Origin: Saccharum officinarum
Taxonomy: Eukaryota > Streptophyta > Magnoliopsida > Poales > Poaceae
Reading direction: 5' to 3'
NCBI GenBank assembly: GCA_020631735.1
Contig: CM036162.1
Location: 95,218,401-95,282,400 of the forward strand
DNA length: 64,000 nucleotides
The stretch's first letter is position 1. Every line of letters starts with the position of its first letter. This document shows positions 58,345 to 64,000 of the stretch, piece by piece. Under the pieces are notes generated by a model that did no database searches, was not told the DNA's origin, and saw nothing but the letters and a program-made list of their open reading frames with translations. Both the position numbers and the translations under genes were made by a program.

Positions 58345-59872
58345 ATGATCAACAGGTGCTTCTGCTGCGTCGCCGGCGATGATGAGCCGGAGCCAGCCGC
58401 CGCACCACCAGCCGGTCGTCGCACTCGCAGGTACACATATATGCTTCGTTGACCATGAGTATCTGCAAGGCTACCTCGTGATCCCGTGCATGCACGGCTG
58501 CATCTCTGATCGATATCGCGATCAGTCGAGCTGATGAATCTTCCTGTGACACTACCGGATGAATTTGAAGAACGAATCCATCGAGGACACCTAAGAGCAG
58601 GAGTATAGAGTATCCATGGGAGATCTACAGCCTCAAGGAGCTCCTGCAGGCGACCAACAACTTCAACGACAGCAACAAGCTCGGGGAGGGCGGATTCGGC
58701 ACCGTCTACTGGGGCCGCACCTCCAAGGGCGTCGAGGTGCATGCACTATTTATCTGTTCGTGGTCTTATCAATTTACATGTCGTAATAAGCTCGTAATTA
58801 TTTCGTTTGGTGCCGGCGGCGGCCGGCGTGCATCCTGATTCCTGACAAATGTGCGGTGCGATACGTGTTCATCAGATCGCGGTGAAGCGGCTCAAGGCGA
58901 TGACGGCCAAGGCGGAGATGGAGTTCGCCATCGAGGTGGAGATCCTCGGCCGTGTCAGGCATAAAAATCTTCTCAGCCTCCGCGGTTTCTATGCCGGCGG
59001 CGACGAGCGCCTCATCGTCTATGACTACATGCCCAACCACAGCCTACTCACGCATCTCCACCCCCAACGCGGCGCCCCCTCCTCCCAGCAGCATCAGCCC
59101 CTCGACTGGGCACGCCGCGTTTCCATAGCCATCGGTGCCGCCGAGGGCCTCGCGTGCGTAATACATGCACACACACCAGGCACCCAGAGACTCCATTGAT
59201 TCCTGCCATTTCATCTCGTTAACAATCCATACGTGTCTTTATTTCAGTTACTTGCACCACGAGGCGAACCCGCACATCATACACCGGGACATCAAGGCGA
59301 GCAACGTGCTGCTGGACGCGGACTTCGTTCCCAAGGTCGCCGACTTCGGGTTCGCCAAGCTGATACCCGACGGCGTGTCGCACCTGACGACGCGGGTGAA
59401 GGGCACGCTGGGCTACCTGGCGCCGGAGTACGCCATGTGGGGGAAGGTCTCGGAGAGCTGCGACGTCTACAGCTTCGGCGTGCTCCTCCTGGAGCTCGTC
59501 AGCGCGCGCCGGCCGCTCGAGAAGCTCCCCGGCGGCGTCAAGCGCGAGATCGTGCAGTGGGCGGCGCCGCTGGTGGACCGCCGCAAGTGGGAGCGCATCG
59601 CGGACCCGCGCCTCGCCGGGCGGTTCGACGCGCAGCAGCTCCGCGCCGTGGTCGAGGCCGCCATGCTGTGCACGCAGAGCAACGCCGAGAGCCGGCCGGC
59701 CATGGCCGAGGTGGTCGAGATGCTCAGGTTCAGTGGGGAGCGGCGGACAACCAAGGAGATCGTCCCGGTGGTCGCCGCGAGCAGCGAGCTAACGACCCCA
59801 GACCTGCAAGACGTCACCGGCAGCAGCGAGCCCCTGGACAGGCGGAGCTGGAAGGTGGCCAAGCTGAGGTGA
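58345..59872 (+). CDS. PTI1-like receptor-like cytoplasmic kinase
   Basis: Four exons, 58345-58430, 58601-58736, 58876-59153 and 59248-59872, give about 374 residues with all junctions in phase. The start [11 protein letters not shown] has a Cys cluster suited to palmitoylation and no signal peptide. Kinase motifs in order are [16 protein letters not shown], the P-loop [11 protein letters not shown], the ATP-binding Lys in IAVKRLK, the catalytic [11 protein letters not shown] (an RD kinase), DFGFAK, and [15 protein letters not shown]. It most resembles the PTI1-like group of plant RLCKs, which relay signals from membrane receptors at the plasma membrane. The exon 1/2 acceptor choice is the least certain point. 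No transmembrane segment is visible. Confidence 0.88.
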
Positions 59873-59879
59873 CGATCGA

Positions 59880-61430
59880 TCGTCCATCCAGATTCAGGCA
59901 TGTGTTATCATATGCAATTGAGGCGCAGATGGTTAGTGTGCATTTAGCAGATTGCACTGTTAATTGATAAGGTCACACAAACGGTGCTGATGATGGTGTT
60001 TTGTGGGAGAAATCAAGAGTTGTTAATCATCTCGCCTGCAAAGTTTTGTTTGCTTTCGTTGTGGGGTTTGTTGCATTTGCTTATTATTTGTTCGATAATA
60101 TATATGAGAGCTAGCAGATGTGCACAAATGATCGATTAATCTTTCTTCTGTACATAGATACTTTGGGATATTCAGCCCCGAAGGCCGTTACGTTTGTATG
60201 GTTTAGAGCCAGAAAGTCAAATATATTGAGATACATGCAATCCATGCTTGGTTGCCGGTGTTTTGAATATTTTAGATATTGATGCAACTAGCTGGGTGCC
60301 CGAGCAATTACATGGCTACTATGCAATTCAACTTTAATGAAACTTAGTATGCACTTCATCGCCAATTTCACTCTTGTATTCTACTCCCAAATTAAAAAAA
60401 GGGCAGTCCTGACCTTGCAGCTAGGATAGTTTCTATATAACATTAAAACCCTACCACGATAGTTTCTATATAGCACGCCCTGCAGCCCTACCGCTCGCCA
60501 CAGCCACCCTTCATGCATAGTCGTGTCACGCGCGGTCGTCGCAGCCAGCCGTCGATGCGCTTGCTCGTGCCATCGGGTGTGGAGAGAGAGGGATAGAAGG
60601 GAGAAAAGGATGAAAGAGAGATGGCAATGGGATTGGTCGGAATTATTTGTGGGCCCCTATCAAGAAACTCTACGTTAGGTGAGATAGTTTTAAAAAAGAG
60701 TACGTATTGACGAGACATCTATGGAAACTAGTAAATTGTTTCAGGTTGGGACTGCACTAATGGCTTCATCCAACGTCCTTTCTCATTGAAAGTAGTGGTT
60801 CAACCATCGTGTGATTTGTGATCTACGTCCATTCATGTGTGGTGCTTCATAGATTAATGGCTTCATCAACCTTCCTTGTCGCTAGGTTACATCAAAGCTG
60901 CATAGTTGACACTGTGATATCGATGACATATGCATTTTAAGTTTTGTGCTGCAACAACAATATGTATATCCTCCACGAACTGAGCCATCCGAATTTGACA
61001 TCGGTGCTCACATTTAAATCAATAGCAACAAAATCACCCTCGGCTCAAAACATTGTTGGCGCGACAACTCTAGTGCAGTTTTCAAACAAGTGAGGTTTGT
61101 TGTTCAATTGGCAATTTGTCATTCCGTACAAATATATATTTGAACATGACTGCTGAAAACGGTGTTCAACAATTTTATTCCATTCAAATTTAAATCCTTA
61201 TGCTTAAGCGAGGATTTGGTTATATGTTCTTTGGCGTATTTAGTTTTTGCTTGGTTGAAGAGCTTGGCCAAGAGGGGTGTCACCTTTTTGTCTCTTGTTT
61301 TGCAATGAGCCCTGGAATATGATATGGGTCGCCGACAACAAAAGTTATTGTTGTCTCAAGCTTGTAGACCGACCAAAATATAATTTGGCTGATTGTGGAG
61401 CCCATAAACAGTTGGTAATCGATATATATA
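59880..61430. other. 3' flank of the kinase, no gene recognised
   Basis: AT-rich intergenic DNA. Frames such as a minus-strand one near 60488-60718 lack any family signal. I see no RNA gene. Confidence 0.45.
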
Positions 61431-61438
61431 TATATATA

Positions 61439-61698
61439 CTCTCTCCGTATCGGATTTAGAAGTCGTTTAGGTCAGCGACACGGTCTCCAAAACACAACTT
61501 TGACATCTTGTTTTTATAAAAAATATTTATGAAAAAGTGATACATGTATACTTTTATGAAAGTATTTTTCAAGACAAATCTATTCATATAATTTTTACAC
61601 TTGCAAACTCAACAACTTAAAAGTTATTGATGATTTATATTCTCAATGTTTGACCCAAACCTTGTCCAAAACGACTTCTTAATCCGATACGGAGGGAG
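61439..61698. mobile_element. Stowaway MITE, 260 bp
   Basis: Inverted ends ctctctccgtatcggattta and, reverse complemented, ctccctccgtatcggattaa, with TA on both outer sides (61437-61438 and 61699-61700). AT-rich, non-coding interior. Confidence 0.85.
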
Positions 61699-62178
61699 TA
61701 TAATATAATTGTATTATGCATGAGTCACGATCGATTCCAACAGAACCCTCATCTGTCTAGAAATAAATGGGTGGAGTACTAAAAGTGTCCAAATGGCGGC
61801 CCCGTGATGAAGTTGAACACAGAAAATGGGCATGTATGTATATATATGCTCTCTTCGGAGACAGGCGCAATTTTTAATTGAGCCTTGAAAGCCCAATATT
61901 GAGCACCTTTTGTGCCCACGACAGCGCTTCCACTATTGTGCTACTATATATTACCAGTGGGCCATGGGTTTTTGCAATATCATATTTTTACTTGTTGGGG
62001 CCCGTTAACAGCACTAACGGGCCTAACACTACCATACTCATAGCCAGTAGATTTTCGTCCCGGGCCGAAGGGAAAAGGGCCCAAACTTTACCAAGGTGGC
62101 GATGTAGTACAAAATTTAGACATCTGAAATGAGTACCTGCATGATATGAGCAAATAACGTAGTGCTTGCTGCCCATAA

Positions 62179-62373
62179 GGCCAGTCTCAATGGAGGTTTC
62201 ATGACCCAGTTTCCAATACATCCATATTTTGGAAACAGTGTAGAAGAGTTTCATGGGGATGGAACTCTCTCTACTCCCATAAAACTCTTATCATCTCTCA
62301 CTTTATTAATATGGTGCCACATCAGCGCATTTAATGTCCATAAAACTCTGATGAAACTCCATTGAGACTGGCC
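62179..62373. mobile_element. Tourist-like MITE, 195 bp
   Basis: Perfect inverted ends ggccagtctcaatggag, with TAA duplicated on both sides (62176-62178 and 62374-62376), the PIF/Harbinger type. Confidence 0.9.
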
Positions 62374-62739
62374 TAAAAAAGAGTGTCACTCACACACTTG
62401 AGTCTTAAAAGAAGCTTTAAAAAGGGCACTCAGGTTAACACTAGTCCTCCAATAACAAGAGTGAGAGGCAGCGGGACAACACCAGAGAGAGAGAGAGAGG
62501 GCGCAATACGTGCGACAGGTTCCCGTCGTGATCACACCAAAACTAAAGTAGAGCCCACAAAGACACACAGGCTGAGGCTATCATCATCATAGTTATCTCG
62601 AGACAAGCGACTAGTCGACTCGGCCGCGTCGGTCCATATGGCCGGAGCATGATCTCCCTTTTCTGTGCACTTTCGGTGTCAACCGATGGAGAGAGATCGA
62701 TTCCTTCGTCGTGTCCCTGTCACGTACTAGTACATGCAC

Positions 62740-62945
62740 TGCACGTATGTCTCTCGCTATTTAACATCCGATACCGTATTTGTATCAGAATATTTAAATC
62801 ACATATTTATGATGTCGCAATCGTATCATATCCGACATTTTTTATACTATCCGTATTCGAATCCGAATCCGGACATAAATATGAAAACAAATACGATATC
62901 AGTGATATCCGTCCGTATCCCATCCGTTTTCGTCTCTACTCTCTA
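62740..62945. repeat. AT-rich dispersed repeat with ccgtat/ccgaat words
   Basis: The segment is rich in tatccgtat, gaatccgaatccgg and gatatccgt words. It looks like a dispersed grass repeat rather than a gene, and no clear ends were found. Confidence 0.35.
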
Positions 62946-63265
62946 TGTGACGACCTGAATGGCTGAATTCACCTCATCGACTCTCTCTATGTGGTGATCG
63001 AAGTGAAGAACAGCAGGTAGGCAGGATGCTCCATACAAAAGCGCAAGTCGCATTTGGTCGGTCAATGATCGCAAGATTTGCATCAAAGGCCAACGCCTTC
63101 TTTTTGGTGATTATTTACCCTACAGCCCATGAATCAAGTCAAGTAGTGTCGTAGGTTTGGCACCTGTAGCCTGTAGATAGGCTAGTGAAAGCATTGGCAC
63201 ATTCATCTACTCCGCGTGTGGTTAATGCCTTCGATCCTTTTTGCTGTACTTGATACTACTAGTTG

Positions 63266-63509
63266 GGCCCTGTTTACTTGAAAAAAATTTTGCAAAAATT
63301 TTCAACATTTCCGGTCACATCGAATCTTTAGATATATGCATGAAGTATTAAATATAGATAAAAATAAAATCAATTACACAGTTTAGATGAAATGGACGAG
63401 ACGAATCTTTTAAGCCTAATTAGATCATAATTGGACACTAATTGTTAAATAACAACGAATTTTACTACAGTGTCATTTTACAAAAAAAAAATTGTAACTA
63501 AACAAGGCC
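63266..63509. mobile_element. MITE, 244 bp, 3-bp duplication TTG
   Basis: Ends ggccctgtttactt and, reverse complemented, ggccttgtttagtt, with TTG on both outer sides (63263-63265 and 63510-63512). A related right end begins contig 3 at 39276. Confidence 0.75.
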
Positions 63510-63617
63510 TTGATGCTTGACACTGAACACGTACCTACGCATATATAAGCACGTACGGTATTTTTTAAAAAAAATTAATGATGGGCACGGCAGAGACAGA
63601 AGCAAGAATTAAACAAG

Positions 63618-64000
63618 CTATCTATAGCCAGGAGCAATGATCGCACGTACCACTTCTGTGGAAACAGCAGGAGACCTGCGTTCGGGATAGGAGAATGGAA
63701 AAGGTGGAACAGGAGAATTTGTTGTAGCCTTGTAGGAAGGAACACCACTTTCTGGAAGTACCGGGCGTGTTCGTGGACTAACAGTACATTTTCCCAATTC
63801 TCTGAGACAACCTTCGGGGATGACAGGATCGTTTACTCCACGATAACCCGATATGTAACCGTACCAGTTCATACTTTCTGCCGCTTTCATAAAAGGTGTA
63901 CCTACGCCGAACTGTTCACGGTACAGGGCAACAGGATTTACTGCTATTGATTGGTGTACAGTGTGCAACAGGGGGTTTAATGGGCTGTGAAGGAATTTCT
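63618..64000 (-). CDS. Unrecognised C-terminal coding region, open to the window edge
   Basis: The minus-strand frame ends with a stop at 63618 and stays open through 64000, so the start lies outside. The first ATG inside is not necessarily the start. The protein has GVGTPFMKAAESMNWYGYIS, then RGVNDPVIPEGCLRELGKC, then a Pro/Ser-rich tail (PVPPFPFSYPERRSPA). The lack of stops over ~127 codons and biased composition suggest real coding, perhaps a 3' exon. I recognise no family. Third-position GC is lower than in the GAUT or kinase genes. Confidence 0.45.
   Translation of the reverse strand, partial: KFLHSPLNPLLHTVHQSIAVNPVALYREQFGVGTPFMKAAESMNWYGYISGYRGVNDPVIPEGCLRELGKCTVSPRTRPVLPESGVPSYKATTNSPVPPFPFSYPERRSPAVSTEVVRAIIAPGYR

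Noticed and set aside
59233..59967. 244-codon ORF overlapping the kinase in another frame
   Set aside because: The overlapping frame carries all kinase motifs, so this one is a shadow.

Overview
This window is plant nuclear DNA from a grass, most likely a panicoid/Andropogoneae relative of sorghum, maize, Miscanthus or sugarcane. The reasons are split genes with GC-rich exons, many grass-type MITEs, a Del/Tekay-type Ty3/gypsy element, a truncated Au-type SINE and plant L1-type LINEs. I cannot name the species. Two 100-base N runs (17223-17322 and 39176-39275) divide the window into three contigs.

Contig 1 (1-17222) starts with a decayed LINE on the minus strand, a plus-strand LINE 3' fragment, a 1-kb Tourist/PIF-like DNA element and a Stowaway-like MITE. 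An 11-kb segment (6193-17222) follows with two minus-strand genes, a CYP71-type cytochrome P450 and a GH9 endo-beta-1,4-glucanase, plus an A-tract-rich stretch, a broken ORF, a 1.9-kb solo LTR and a CACTA terminus at the contig edge.

Contig 2 (17323-39175) starts inside a Ty3/gypsy element (pol, gag, an extra coiled-coil ORF, PBS, one 4.1-kb LTR), then CACTA-related DNA with a ~155-bp tandem repeat. From 28121 to its last base it is the reverse complement of 6193-17222. The window therefore shows a huge inverted duplication. The homology runs exactly to the end of contig 1 and exactly to the end of contig 2, which is the geometry of an unmerged 11-kb dovetail overlap with contig 2 placed backwards. 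The arms differ by small indels and substitutions, some allele-like and some single-base losses in short homopolymers. The right-arm P450 and glucanase carry frameshifts that the left-arm copies lack.

Contig 3 (39276-64000) holds a nine-exon GT8 galacturonosyltransferase (GAUT, pectin synthesis, one apparent 1-bp frameshift), an F-box-associated-domain gene without a visible F-box, nested repeats (an LTR split by a hAT element, a solo LTR with perfect target duplication, a decayed Ty1/copia element), an unrecognised minus-strand coding region, a PTI1-like receptor-like cytoplasmic kinase in four exons, several MITEs, and an unrecognised ORF open to the right edge.

Three genes concern the cell wall or specialised metabolism (glucanase, GAUT, P450), but nothing suggests a coordinated cluster. 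The most unusual features are the contig-edge palindrome and an LTR family whose copies share their ends but carry different sets of short palindromic words, which in two copies sit just upstream of a TATA box.
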